DNA of 50,222 nt, from positions 1 to 50,222 of the forward strand of contig CAZJVD010000019.1 of assembly GCA_964549505.1 (NCBI GenBank), given 5' to 3'. The DNA comes from CAZJVD01 sp964549505 (lineage in GTDB: Bacteria; Bdellovibrionota; UBA1018; CAZJVD01). A program made the translations under genes and the position numbers. The notes beneath the pieces are model-generated. The model searched no databases. It saw only the letters and a program-made list of their open reading frames with translations, and was not told the DNA's origin. Shown piece after piece: positions 25,607 through 34,552 of this stretch. How positions within the stretch are numbered: position 1 is the first letter of the stretch; every line of letters starts with the position of its first letter.

Positions 25607-26310
25607 GAGCGGGGATTTTGCAGCCAGGATATCTACCCTGGCTCGGCTTTTTTGAGCAGCTTGACCAAACAGACTGCTTTGTCCTGCTCGATGATGTTCA
25701 GTACGACAAGAATGGTTGGCGCAACCGAAACCGAATTAAAACGGCGCAGGGGCCCTTGTGGCTGACCATCCCGGTCCATGTTCCGTCAGGGACGCTCATA
25801 AAAGATGTTCGCATCGATAACCAGACCAAGTGGCAGCGAGCCCATTTAGAGTCCATCGTTCAAAACTATTCAAGAACTCAGTATTTTTCAGAATTCAGAG
25901 AGATCTTTTCGGAAGTGTATTCAAAGCGGTGGGAGTTTTTGGCCGATCTGGATGAGCATCTCATTCGTCAGTTGTCATCGATCCTAGGGTTGAAACAAAA
26001 GCGAATCATTCGATCGTCCGAGTTGCTCGAAGGAAAAGGTCACGTGCTCGACCGAACCGATCGGTTGCTTGAAATCTGCAGCCGCCTCGGCGCGCAGGAG
26101 TTCTACGAGGGTGCGTCGGGAAAGCAGTACCTTGACGTTGACACTTTCGAAAGAAAGGGCGTCCGCGTTCGGTTCCAGGACTACCGCCACCCCAGTTACC
26201 CTCAGCTTTATGGCGATTTTATACCGTACCTTTCTGTCGTCGATCTGATATTCAACCAAGGGGCAAAGAGTCTCGAAGTCATTCGAAAGGGAGTTGGAGA
26301 GGCATTATGA
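25603..26310 (+). CDS. WbqC family protein
   Basis: The product (235 residues) starts with the family signature GILQPGYLPWLGFFEQLDQTDCFVLLDDVQYDKNGWRNRN, then KTAQGPLWLTIPV. This family is common in O-antigen and other sugar loci but has no settled biochemical role; some members are proposed to act in amino-sugar modification. The C-terminal part (about 155-235) has the typical YEGASGKQYLD and FIPYLSVVDLIFNQG. It overlaps both neighbours by four bases, so it is made together with the radical SAM enzyme and the dehydratase. Confidence 0.88.
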   Translation: MRAGILQPGYLPWLGFFEQLDQTDCFVLLDDVQYDKNGWRNRNRIKTAQGPLWLTIPVHVPSGTLIKDVRIDNQTKWQRAHLESIVQNYSRTQYFSEFREIFSEVYSKRWEFLADLDEHLIRQLSSILGLKQKRIIRSSELLEGKGHVLDRTDRLLEICSRLGAQEFYEGASGKQYLDVDTFERKGVRVRFQDYRHPSYPQLYGDFIPYLSVVDLIFNQGAKSLEVIRKGVGEAL

Positions 26311-27344
26311 GTAAATCTCTACTCGTCACTGGGGGAGCAGGATTCATTGGTAGCGGATTTGTGCGATACATTTTTGATCGCTATCCCGACTATAAGGTGA
26401 TCGTTCTCGATGCGCTCACGTATGCAGGAAGTGTCGAAAACTTGCCCGTGAATCTCAACTCCGGGGATAACGAAAGATTGATCTTCTGGTATGGAAACGT
26501 CAGGAACGCTGACCTTGTGGACACCCTTGTTTCGCAAGCCGACGTGGTTGTCCATTTTGCTGCAGAAACCCATGTGGCGCGTTCGATTTACAATAATGCT
26601 GTTTTCTTTGAGACCGATGTGTTGGGCACGCAGGTCGTTGCTAATGCTGTATTAAAACACAGCGGCCGCGTTGAGCGCTTCATCCACATTTCGTCTTCGG
26701 AGGTTTATGGCACAGCGCAAACTCCCTTGATGAACGAAGAGCATCCGCTCCTGCCGCTAACGCCCTATGCGGCGGCGAAAGTGGGCGCAGATCGTCTCGT
26801 CTATTCGTATTGGGCAACCTATGGTCTTTCTGCTGTTATCGTGCGCCCTTTCAACAACTATGGTCCGCGTCAGCATTTAGAAAAGGCCATTCCTCGGTTC
26901 ATCACGAGCTGTTTACTTGGAGAGCCCATTCGAGTTCATGGTGATGGGACAGCGTCACGAGACTTCGTGCACGTCGATGATCTGTGCCGTGCTGTGGATG
27001 CGATTATTCACGCTGATCTCAAGAAGGTGAAGGGTGAAACCTTTAACGTGGGTACGGGTACACACCGTTCTGTTCTTTCGATAGCTCAGGATGTGGTGCG
27101 ACTCACTGAACAGGACCATAGTCTGATTGGTTTTGATGGAGATCGTCCAGGGCAGGTGATCCGTCATAGTTGCGATTTTAGTAAGATCCAGAACTTATTG
27201 GGATGGCAACCAAGGTCAGATTGGGAGCGCGGACTCATGGAGACCATTCGTTGGTATAAGAACAATGTTCGTTGGTGGGAATCGCGCCTCTGGATGAGAA
27301 CTGTCCCGATCGTCGACAAGGATAATCGAAAGGCGCTTTGGTAG
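26307..27344 (+). CDS. NAD-dependent sugar 4,6-dehydratase/epimerase
   Basis: The product (345 residues) is an extended SDR enzyme. LLVTGGAGFIGSGFVRYIFDRYPDYKVIVLDALTYAGS resembles dTDP-glucose 4,6-dehydratases, with VVHFAAETHVARSI, FIHISSSEVYG and the Tyr/Lys pair YAAAK (about 154-158). However, RfbB enzymes use an Asp-Glu pair in STDEVYG, and here the Asp position is serine (SSSEVYG), as in LegB- or epimerase-like relatives. Specificity for dTDP-glucose is therefore doubtful. It would supply the keto-sugar for the DegT aminotransferase of the locus. It overlaps the WbqC-like gene by four bases and is followed by the export genes. Confidence 0.85.
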   Translation: MSKSLLVTGGAGFIGSGFVRYIFDRYPDYKVIVLDALTYAGSVENLPVNLNSGDNERLIFWYGNVRNADLVDTLVSQADVVVHFAAETHVARSIYNNAVFFETDVLGTQVVANAVLKHSGRVERFIHISSSEVYGTAQTPLMNEEHPLLPLTPYAAAKVGADRLVYSYWATYGLSAVIVRPFNNYGPRQHLEKAIPRFITSCLLGEPIRVHGDGTASRDFVHVDDLCRAVDAIIHADLKKVKGETFNVGTGTHRSVLSIAQDVVRLTEQDHSLIGFDGDRPGQVIRHSCDFSKIQNLLGWQPRSDWERGLMETIRWYKNNVRWWESRLWMRTVPIVDKDNRKALW

Positions 27345-27373
27345 GATTGGGTATCGAAACGTCGCGTTCCTTT

Positions 27374-28210
27374 ATGAGTTCTGAACAGGCTGTACCTCTG
27401 ATTCTTTCGCACAAACATCCTCCGATGTTTTTGCGATTTAAAGAAATTTGGCGAGGAAGAGAGTTTCTCTACTTTCTCATGATGCGCGATCTTAAAGTTC
27501 GATACCGACAGACGATTCTCGGCGTTCTTTGGATTGGCGCTCAGCCCGTTGTGATGGCGACGGTGTTTTCGATCGTTTTTGGTCAGTTCTTAAAACTTTC
27601 GGCGGCCGATCTGCCTTATCCTCTCTTTAGTTTTTCCGGAGTTGTCATCTGGACCTTTCTATCGAGTGTCCTGATGCGCGGTACTTTTTCATTGGTCGCC
27701 AGTCAGGACATTCTCACGAAAACTTATTTTCCAAGAATGATTGCCGTTCTTTCAGCAACGCTTCCGACGCTTCTGGATTTATTATTCGGACTCGTCGTTC
27801 TCGTTGGGCTAACACTTTACTGGGGCTGGCCGATTCAACCGCACGTTGTTTGGGCATTACCCCTTGTGGTGACGCTTGGGTTCTTGTTTTCTTTTGCCGC
27901 TAGCCTTTGGCTTTCTATTCTGACGCTTCGGTTTCGGGATCTGGCACATGTCATTCCTGTCGGACTGCAGCTGCTCATGTATTGCAGTCCCGTTGTTTTC
28001 AGTTCGACGGTCTTGCCTGAGAGGTTGCGGGGATATTACGGACTGAATCCCGTTGCCGGAGTGATTGAGGGCTTTCGTTGGGCGTTTTTTGGTTCGACGG
28101 GTTTACCGGTGCAGGCACTCGGTGCTTCAGCAGTTGTCGTTATCGCGCTTCTGATATCGGGTCTGATCTTTTTTAATGCTTCTGAAGACCGGTTAGTGGA
28201 CTACCTATGA
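27374..28210 (+). CDS. Polysaccharide ABC exporter permease (Wzm-type)
   Basis: The product (278 residues) has six predicted membrane helices and the family start FLYFLMMRDLKVRYRQTILGVLWIGAQPVVMATVFSIVFGQF. It would carry lipid-linked polysaccharide from cytoplasm to periplasm, powered by the ATPase encoded next. ATG 27374 gives the usual short cytoplasmic N-terminus. Its ribosome site is weak, so a TTG at 27338 or 27347 is possible. The stop overlaps the ATPase ATG by four bases, as usual for wzm-wzt pairs. Confidence 0.9.
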   Translation: MSSEQAVPLILSHKHPPMFLRFKEIWRGREFLYFLMMRDLKVRYRQTILGVLWIGAQPVVMATVFSIVFGQFLKLSAADLPYPLFSFSGVVIWTFLSSVLMRGTFSLVASQDILTKTYFPRMIAVLSATLPTLLDLLFGLVVLVGLTLYWGWPIQPHVVWALPLVVTLGFLFSFAASLWLSILTLRFRDLAHVIPVGLQLLMYCSPVVFSSTVLPERLRGYYGLNPVAGVIEGFRWAFFGSTGLPVQALGASAVVVIALLISGLIFFNASEDRLVDYL

Positions 28211-28989
28211 GTGACACCGCCGTTCGCGTCAGTCATCTCAGCAAGTGTTTTCATTTGGAGTTCGAGCAGCAGAAGAAGCAAACGTTTCGTGAGACCGTGC
28301 ATCGACGCTTAGGTAGAGTCTTTCGAGAGAAATATCGGTCTCGTGTCAAATCTGAACTGTGGGCTTTGAAAGAGGTGAGCTTCGAGGTCAAGCGGGGTGA
28401 AATCCTCGGTATTTTAGGAGCCAATGGCTCCGGCAAAAGCACGCTTCTAAAAATCTTAGCCCGAGTGATTCGGCCCACGAGTGGTCAAATAGAACTCTAC
28501 GGCCGGGTCTCGTCGCTGCTCGAGATTGGAACCGGCTTTCATGCTGAACTGACCGGACGGGAGAACGTCTATCTTTATTCGTCGATTCTAGGCATGAGTA
28601 GGAAAGAAGCCGAACGTAAGTTCGATTCGATCATCGAGTTTTCTGGGATTCAAAAGTTTGTTGACGTGCCTGTTAAGTATTACAGCAGTGGTATGTATAT
28701 CCGGCTTGGTTTTTCTGTGGCGATTCATGTTGAGCCCGATATTTTGATTTTGGATGAAATCCTCGGCGCGGGTGATTTGGGATTTCAGGCCCAGTGCGTG
28801 GCTAAAGTCCGACAGCTGTCACAAACCGGAACGACCATTCTGTTGGTGAGTCACTCTAAACTGACCTTGGAACAAACCTGTCAAAGAGTCCTTTGGTTGA
28901 AGGACGGACAGCTTCAACCGGAGCTGCCTCTTACTCAAGCGCTCCATCAGTATGTTCATAGTTTTGAAACATCGCAAGCGGCGCTATAG
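28207..28989 (+). CDS. Polysaccharide ABC exporter ATPase (Wzt-type, short form)
   Basis: The product (260 residues) is the ATP-binding partner of the permease. Walker A is GANGSGKST (about 74-82). The Q-loop region is replaced by the polysaccharide-exporter pattern SSLLEIGTGFHAELTGRENVYL. The signature is YYSSGMYIRLGFSVA, Walker B ILILDEIL, and the H-loop VSHS. It stops after the nucleotide-binding domain: the C-terminal carbohydrate-binding domain of some Wzt proteins is absent. Export would then not depend on recognising a modified chain end by this subunit. This is inference. Confidence 0.92.
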   Translation: MSDTAVRVSHLSKCFHLEFEQQKKQTFRETVHRRLGRVFREKYRSRVKSELWALKEVSFEVKRGEILGILGANGSGKSTLLKILARVIRPTSGQIELYGRVSSLLEIGTGFHAELTGRENVYLYSSILGMSRKEAERKFDSIIEFSGIQKFVDVPVKYYSSGMYIRLGFSVAIHVEPDILILDEILGAGDLGFQAQCVAKVRQLSQTGTTILLVSHSKLTLEQTCQRVLWLKDGQLQPELPLTQALHQYVHSFETSQAAL

Positions 28990-28992
28990 CCC

Positions 28993-30216
28993 ATGAAGAA
29001 ACGTAAACTCGCCATTGTCAGTGTTGTGATCTTGTTCTGTCTTTTGTTTCTGGAGTTGACGACCTACCTGGCTCTTTCGGTTATCGAGAAGAACTGGTCG
29101 TTTCCTGCAACGCAGAGGTTGCTCGTACTCGAAAGCAATCAGTTCATCGTCGATCGTTCGAGCGCCGAATGTAATTACAACGACGCTCTGTATCCCCATC
29201 CGTACCTCGCTCACGTGCACCATGATCTTCCGCCCTGTGGTTTATCCTCGCTCAACCGTGCCGGTCAGGAGGGCGGAGAGATTCCCGTTGGCGGGGACCG
29301 GAACGCCTTTACGATACTGTTAACCGGCGGTTCGGTAGCCAATCAGATGGCGGCAGGCCCAAACTTTCTCGAAGACGAACTCAATAGAAAGTATCGCGCT
29401 CCCAGTGGCAGCATGTTTCGCGTGGTGAGCGCGGCCGATGGTGCCTGGAAACAGCCTCAAGAGGCGATCAGTACGCTTTTGTTTTTGCCGGATGTCGACG
29501 GTGTAGTGTCAGTCGAAGGATTCAACGAACATTACATGCTGAGATCTCATCAAGTATTCGAGCTTCCATCACAGAACTTCACGGTTGTGAGCCCAACGGT
29601 CTATGGCGATCTCCTCACCTTGGCGAAGGTCGACGTTCTATCCCATGTCGTAGCGTTTCTGAGGTCCACGCAGCCGTTTCGGTCATCCTATCTATGTTAT
29701 CTCGGGGCGAAAGCCTTTAGTCGTTGGAGTTCGAAGCTGCTCGACAATGGATCTGACCGACAACGGGTGTTGTCACGATTGTTCGCGTTTCCAGACGAAT
29801 GGTCTCTCAAGATGCGATCCGATCACAACCTCAAGCGGTACCTCTACTATCTAGAAAGCATGGCTGCACTTGCGAGCTACCATCGAAAACAGATCGCTAT
29901 CTTTTTGCAGCCCATTCCTCATGCAAAAACCTTTCTGACCGAAGAGGAACGATCTAAAATCGGAGATCAGTCCTACGTGCCGACTTACATGCGCATGCAC
30001 GACACGGCGTTGGGACTTCGCAAACGAGGAGTTCCGATCGAAACGCTTCTGAAGGTGTTTGCCGATCAAAAAGAAACGATCTTCTCAGACTGGATCCATT
30101 GCCGTTGGACGAGAGACGATCCTGTGCATAAAAACCTGGGCTACGAAATCATGGCCAAAGCTATCGCGGTTCGGCTAGCTGCCTTATGGAAATTTCAAAA
30201 AAAGACTGGACCCTGA
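28993..30216 (+). CDS. Membrane-anchored SGNH-hydrolase-like protein
   Basis: The product (407 residues) has an uncleaved N-terminal helix (KLAIVSVVILFCLLFLELTTYLAL), with the rest probably in the periplasm. TILLTGGSVANQMA (about 107-120) resembles block I of SGNH/GDSL hydrolases with a glycine-serine turn. The final DPVHKNLGYEIMAKAI (about 377-392) resembles block V with its Asp-x-x-His pair. Such enzymes often add or remove acetyl groups on polysaccharides. Blocks II and III are not clear, so activity is uncertain. It follows the ATPase gene by three bases and overlaps the next gene by 31 bases. Confidence 0.55.
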   Translation: MKKRKLAIVSVVILFCLLFLELTTYLALSVIEKNWSFPATQRLLVLESNQFIVDRSSAECNYNDALYPHPYLAHVHHDLPPCGLSSLNRAGQEGGEIPVGGDRNAFTILLTGGSVANQMAAGPNFLEDELNRKYRAPSGSMFRVVSAADGAWKQPQEAISTLLFLPDVDGVVSVEGFNEHYMLRSHQVFELPSQNFTVVSPTVYGDLLTLAKVDVLSHVVAFLRSTQPFRSSYLCYLGAKAFSRWSSKLLDNGSDRQRVLSRLFAFPDEWSLKMRSDHNLKRYLYYLESMAALASYHRKQIAIFLQPIPHAKTFLTEEERSKIGDQSYVPTYMRMHDTALGLRKRGVPIETLLKVFADQKETIFSDWIHCRWTRDDPVHKNLGYEIMAKAIAVRLAALWKFQKKTGP

Positions 30217-31562
30217 CACTCTTTCTGGTCGTCCTCGCGATTCAGGGAATCCTCCTGTTAACTTCTGCCCCCACGTTTTCTTACTTGATGGACGACTGGG
30301 AGTACCACGAGACATTTGCAAGCGTTTCAGGCCTACTTGTGTCCCTCTCGTCAGAGATCATTCGTTTCTTTGAGTTGGGTCGGTTTACTCCCGTTAAAGT
30401 TCTTTATGATGGGATCAAATGGACCTTCCTGCCCTGGAATCCCTATGCTTTTGTCGTCGTTAATCTTGCTGTCGTGTTTCTCGTAGCGTCGGTTCTGGCC
30501 CGCTTGTTTCCGGACGATCGACACAAATCATCGGACAAACCCGTGCAACAGCGGCCTTTCTTGGTTTTTCTGATCCTTCTTCTGAGCCAATTGCCCTTTC
30601 TCCAGATCACACGTTTGAACTCCGTGGGTGAGGGTCTTTTGTGCATTTGGATTTTGCTTGGGTTTTCGTTTCTTAAAAGAAAACAGCTCATCAAATCCGG
30701 TTGTTTTTTCGTCCTCGCAGCGCTGACCAAAGAACCTGGAACCATGGGGTTCTTTGCGGCGTCTTACTTTCTCTGGAAACAGCGGCAGACCAAGCATGCG
30801 GTTTCTTTCTTATTGTCGGGACTATGCCTGGTCGTACTGTTTTGGTGGATAAAGTCACGCGGGACCTATCTTGCGCACTACGGTAAGTCGACCGAAGTCT
30901 TTCTAGAGAACGCTCGTTTGATGGCCCTACGACTGGGACTTGGATTCTTCCCGTTTTGCGGATTTATCTTTTTATCTCAATCGCTATCTCAAGCTCGAAA
31001 GACGACCCCGCTTGAAAGTGCATTGCTGTTCTTCTCTGCGCTCTATGGGGCGTGTCTCATTCCGCTATCCGTAGCTCATTACCTCCTGCCCCCGGTCGTT
31101 ATTGGACCTCTCTACTGGGTGGGCGCTCGTGTGATTCGGGGTCGGTACTTTCGAGGCATGGCGATACTGTATCTCTTGTCGTTGACGTTCGTCACAGTAC
31201 GGTTTGTTCAGTTTTGCAGAGCTCAAGCGGAGGTCAGTGTTTTTGTTCCGGCTCTTCGCGAAAAGATCTCGAGTACAAACGATGATCTGTGGATTCTCAA
31301 CGCGCCAGAGCTTGTCATCTATCTTAAGAAAGCGCTTCCAAGTTATCAGACAAAAATAGTGTATTCCGGGAACCCAGATTCTCTCGGGGAATCTTTCGTA
31401 TCGACGAGAAGGCACAAAACGATTCATGTGATCGAGTTTATCTACCATTTCGGACCTATCGATAAGGCGACGCTGCTACCGGGAAAATGGAACCCGGAGA
31501 AAACGGTTTTTGAATCGGAGAAACCAGGGATTTGGCGCTGGACAGGCTACGTTATTAAGTAA
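30186..31562 (+). CDS. Polytopic membrane protein, GT-C-like
   Basis: The product (458 residues) has about ten membrane helices. The first periplasmic loop contains FSYLMDDWEYHETF (about 32-45), the acidic DD motif typical of GT-C glycosyltransferases such as ArnT/PMT relatives, which take sugars from polyprenyl phosphate. A C-terminal soluble part follows after about residue 345. A role in transferring sugar on the outer face of the inner membrane is likely but not proven. Its start overlaps the SGNH-like gene by 31 bases. It is the last gene of the polysaccharide locus. Confidence 0.6.
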   Translation: MEISKKDWTLTLFLVVLAIQGILLLTSAPTFSYLMDDWEYHETFASVSGLLVSLSSEIIRFFELGRFTPVKVLYDGIKWTFLPWNPYAFVVVNLAVVFLVASVLARLFPDDRHKSSDKPVQQRPFLVFLILLLSQLPFLQITRLNSVGEGLLCIWILLGFSFLKRKQLIKSGCFFVLAALTKEPGTMGFFAASYFLWKQRQTKHAVSFLLSGLCLVVLFWWIKSRGTYLAHYGKSTEVFLENARLMALRLGLGFFPFCGFIFLSQSLSQARKTTPLESALLFFSALYGACLIPLSVAHYLLPPVVIGPLYWVGARVIRGRYFRGMAILYLLSLTFVTVRFVQFCRAQAEVSVFVPALREKISSTNDDLWILNAPELVIYLKKALPSYQTKIVYSGNPDSLGESFVSTRRHKTIHVIEFIYHFGPIDKATLLPGKWNPEKTVFESEKPGIWRWTGYVIK

Positions 31563-31613
31563 ATTTGTGTCGCTGGCGATTTGACGCGTAGCAATAACTA
31601 CTGTACAACCCAA

Positions 31614-33149
31614 ATGTCTATGATGAGATCGGTCGTCATTCTCATAAGTCTGATTTCACCGCCTGTCTTTGGGGCTGAGCAAAGGTGTTTCATTGTTTCA
31701 GGAGCGCAGGTGGAGAACGGGCCTGATCCAGATTGGTTCTCGTCATTGTTCACGCCTGTCCAAGACATGTCGATTTTTGCCGAACCTAGGATTGGGACGT
31801 CTGCGTGCACAGTGGTATCCGGCTGGAGATCTTTGACCGCATTAGTGGATAAGTTGGATGCCGAGACGATCACTCAACTCATTATCGTTCAAGCAGCTCA
31901 TGGCGACAAACGGGGCGTAGCTGTCTGCGATGATGGAGAATACTCGGCCGAACAAATACTCGATGCGCTCGATTCATACTCCAAGAAATTTCGAATTGCC
32001 TCGTATCTTACTTCCTGCTTTTCCGGCGATGTTATGCTTGCAAAGATCGCTCGTGATGAACGAAATTTTAGTCTCAATCAAAATGTTGAGAAAAGTGTAG
32101 AAAATCTTTGTTTGATTTCTGCGTCACTCCCAAGACTCGAAGCTTATCCCGCGACAATTGATCCGTTCATGCATCTCTTACAGTCGGCTACGGGCTACGC
32201 GTTTCAAGATGTGGCGTTTCTTAGTCTGAGCCTGGGCCTGCTCAGCTCGTCCCCGTACGCGTCGAGCGGACTCGGTAAGTATTTCCTGACTCGAGATTTG
32301 AGTGACGGCCTCCGCGCTCTTAAGGGCGTTAATGATCTGTTTCGATCTGATGCTGGAAAATTCGTAGCTGGACCGGAATTGGAGGTGCTCAATCGAGCAA
32401 CAGTTCTCACCGATCTTGCCATTCGGTTTCACAACAGCGACGACGTTGTCTCGGCATTTTTAGATGTAAAAAATACTGCGCGTCTCGATTTCGGAAAAGT
32501 TACACGCGTTGTCGGGTTAGACACAGCAACGACGGTGAGGGTGCATCCGGAGCCTCTGCATGATCTTCTTCGCGGTTATGTCGGCAAGAAAAGTTCCACC
32601 AAAACGAGGTGTCTGGAAGACGTCGACGCTCGAATGATAAACTGGTCGTTTTCAGAAATGCACGTTCAACCGGAGATTCAAGAGTTTAAAGCGTTTCTAA
32701 GTACCTTTGATAAAGATCCGAAGGACAGCCCTTGTCAGAAGTATGCAGCGAAAGTGGGAAAGCAACCGAGTGCTGTCTTGATGCCATTTTTTCCTGATAT
32801 CGTTCGACGAGACCGTGCCCTCGCGTATCTTGTCTTGTTGTTCAGTGATGGGCCAGTTTACGAGGACTATTGGATGGAGGCATTGGAGGGTGATGTTGGC
32901 CTAGATGACCGCAAGGCCATTCTTGATGAGAACCGGTCGTACGCTGCGCATAGATTTCTGGAGAATGCCTTTTTGGCATCTTATGAGAGTCTCAGTTTTC
33001 CCAGCGACATGGGTCGTTCCGAACGGACCAAGCGGTGGACCGTCACGGACTTACTGAACGCTTTTCGTGTTGCAGGATACCTTTACGATTCACCACACCC
33101 ACTTGATACCGCTCGACGAAAGGCTTGTGAAGAGTTCATTATTTTATGA
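31614..33149 (+). CDS. Secreted caspase-like cysteine peptidase candidate
   Basis: The product has 511 residues from ATG 31614, with a signal peptide (MSMMRSVVILISLISPPVFGA). ATG 31620 or 31623 and TTG 31581 are other possible starts. Residues 24-140 resemble a caspase/C14 or C13-like fold. CFIVSGAQ is the first strand, QLIIVQAAHGD carries the His-Gly pair (His96-Gly97), and ASYLTSCFSGD carries the nucleophile (Cys135), matching the usual DSCFSG-type motif. The remaining 370 residues are unknown. Processing of a partner protein outside the cytoplasm is a guess. A fragment highly similar to codons 357-378 occurs at 49290-49353, so a paralogue once existed nearby. Its 3' end overlaps the convergent gene by 11 bases. 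Confidence 0.6.
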   Translation: MSMMRSVVILISLISPPVFGAEQRCFIVSGAQVENGPDPDWFSSLFTPVQDMSIFAEPRIGTSACTVVSGWRSLTALVDKLDAETITQLIIVQAAHGDKRGVAVCDDGEYSAEQILDALDSYSKKFRIASYLTSCFSGDVMLAKIARDERNFSLNQNVEKSVENLCLISASLPRLEAYPATIDPFMHLLQSATGYAFQDVAFLSLSLGLLSSSPYASSGLGKYFLTRDLSDGLRALKGVNDLFRSDAGKFVAGPELEVLNRATVLTDLAIRFHNSDDVVSAFLDVKNTARLDFGKVTRVVGLDTATTVRVHPEPLHDLLRGYVGKKSSTKTRCLEDVDARMINWSFSEMHVQPEIQEFKAFLSTFDKDPKDSPCQKYAAKVGKQPSAVLMPFFPDIVRRDRALAYLVLLFSDGPVYEDYWMEALEGDVGLDDRKAILDENRSYAAHRFLENAFLASYESLSFPSDMGRSERTKRWTVTDLLNAFRVAGYLYDSPHPLDTARRKACEEFIIL

Positions 33150-34188
33150 GAGTCATTTTCTCGGCAATCCGCAGCTCGTCTTGCAAGCTCTCGGGCATCG
33201 ACTTGTTTGCGGTCACACGGGTAACTATCTCGTGAGCGACTTTTAAGAACGGTTGTTTCGTAGGCGTCCAGATGCTTTCTCCGGTGACCGTAGCTTTGGG
33301 TTCACCGAGAACTTGCTGGGAAACTATGATGTATCGCTCGAGGATCTCGTATCGAGTGATACCATCGCGGGCTGTGAAGAGACGTAACTCTATTTCTCGT
33401 ACGGGTAATTCGACGGGACGTTTACTTGGACCAAGATCGTGTACGGCCTCCGGAGCTTCCGATATCTGTATGAGGAGGTTTGGCATCGTGTTCTCATCGG
33501 TTACCGTTAGTTGATAACTCATTTGGACTTCCGTCTTTGTATCGGAAACCCAATAGCCTTTGTCTGCAAAGGTTGTCGTTTCATGAGGACGTTGTGCTTG
33601 AGCTGAATCTCGCGGAGTGGCGGCATAATATTCGCCTTTAAGGCGTTGGAATTGGAAGCCATGATCGAGATCTAGGTCATTCAGCTGACTGGGTTCGGCG
33701 CAGCCAATGGAATGAGGATGTTCGTCCTTTTTTTGAGGATCCAACCAGTAAGAAATCGTTTCGTCATTGAGTGCATTTGTGTTTGGGAAGTAGTCCCCTT
33801 CGAGTGTCCGAATGGTTACAAATGGAAGTCCTGTTTCATGTATTTCAATGCGTGGGTGGACCTTTCTAGGGATCAAGAGAGATTTGGGCGGGGGAGCCGT
33901 ATGCGGCACGAATTCACTTTTGAGATACGAAAAGTCAGCACCGGTTTTAGGGTTGCGACCGTGCACACGCGTTGGCGGAGACACCGTCTGATTTCGAGGA
34001 CGCGAGGCTTTTAGTGCTTCCGTATACGTGGCAATGTCGAACTCGGAAGCTGAATACCAGGTGAGGTCCGTCAGATCTCGGATTCGTCCGACAGTGCCAA
34101 GTCCATCCCCGCAAGGCGACGCAAAGACAGTTGCTGCCCACGTGCAGGTGGCAACCCCGATAACGAACTGTCGTACGGCGAGCTTCAT
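33139..34188 (-). CDS. Secreted protein of unknown function
   Basis: The product has 349 residues from ATG 34188. That start gives a clean signal peptide (MKLAVRQFVIGVATCTWAATVFASP); a longer frame to 34227 would push it inside. The mature part has a Pro-rich stretch (about 95-115), several tryptophan-containing strands, and a Cys at about 188 that could pair with the Cys near the N-terminus. No known domain is recognised. It converges with the caspase-like gene, sharing 11 bases. The upstream 364 bases also precede the kdp operon on the other strand. Confidence 0.7.
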   Translation of the reverse strand: MKLAVRQFVIGVATCTWAATVFASPCGDGLGTVGRIRDLTDLTWYSASEFDIATYTEALKASRPRNQTVSPPTRVHGRNPKTGADFSYLKSEFVPHTAPPPKSLLIPRKVHPRIEIHETGLPFVTIRTLEGDYFPNTNALNDETISYWLDPQKKDEHPHSIGCAEPSQLNDLDLDHGFQFQRLKGEYYAATPRDSAQAQRPHETTTFADKGYWVSDTKTEVQMSYQLTVTDENTMPNLLIQISEAPEAVHDLGPSKRPVELPVREIELRLFTARDGITRYEILERYIIVSQQVLGEPKATVTGESIWTPTKQPFLKVAHEIVTRVTANKSMPESLQDELRIAEKMTLIK

Positions 34189-34552
34189 GGTTAGTGGGTG
34201 GTATCGCGGATGAACGCAACGTGTCAAGTAAGCGGAGGTAAGCTTTTGACGTCGCTTTCGCTATCAGTGAATCGCCTTTAGGACAGCTTCGAAATATCTC
34301 ATAACTCTCCCTAAAAAGGTTCGGTTTCGCGTAAACAGGTGCTCACTGTTTTTGCTGCTCGAAGGACGTTCTGAAGTTCAGCTAAGCAGGGAGTCTCGAC
34401 GTTCGTCTCCGAGTGACGGGGGGGCGAACCCCTTTGGTGCCACCACATAAAGACGGGATAAAGATCTATCTTTATGCTTTCTTTACGGCCTTCTATTCCC
34501 TCTTTACGAAGTTCTTACGCAATCTCTCGTAACGTTGGTCTACGAGGTTCAG
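34189..34552. other. Intergenic region between secreted unknown and kdpA
   Basis: These 364 bases hold the divergent control region of the secreted-protein gene and the kdp operon. The right part has CTTTACG repeats (see next entry). A G-rich run GACGGGGGGGCGAACCCC lies near 34417-34434. I see no RNA gene or ORF that I can support, and no small kdpF-like gene. Confidence 0.4.
34471..34519 (+). promoter_or_regulatory. Helically phased CTTTACG repeats, probable KdpE operator
   Basis: CTTTATG (34471-34477), CTTTACG (34482-34488), CTTTACG (34502-34508) and CTTACG (34514-34519) start at offsets of 11, 20 and 12 bases. They thus recur on about one face of the helix. KdpE-type response regulators bind direct TTTA-containing repeats upstream of kdpA in E. 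coli. The location and phasing fit, but the assignment is inference. Confidence 0.5.

Noticed and set aside
34380..34450. A tRNA- or tmRNA-like look of GGGGGCGAACCCC...GGTGCCACCAC upstream of kdpA
   Set aside because: The bases do not fold into an acceptor stem, D arm or anticodon arm on either strand.
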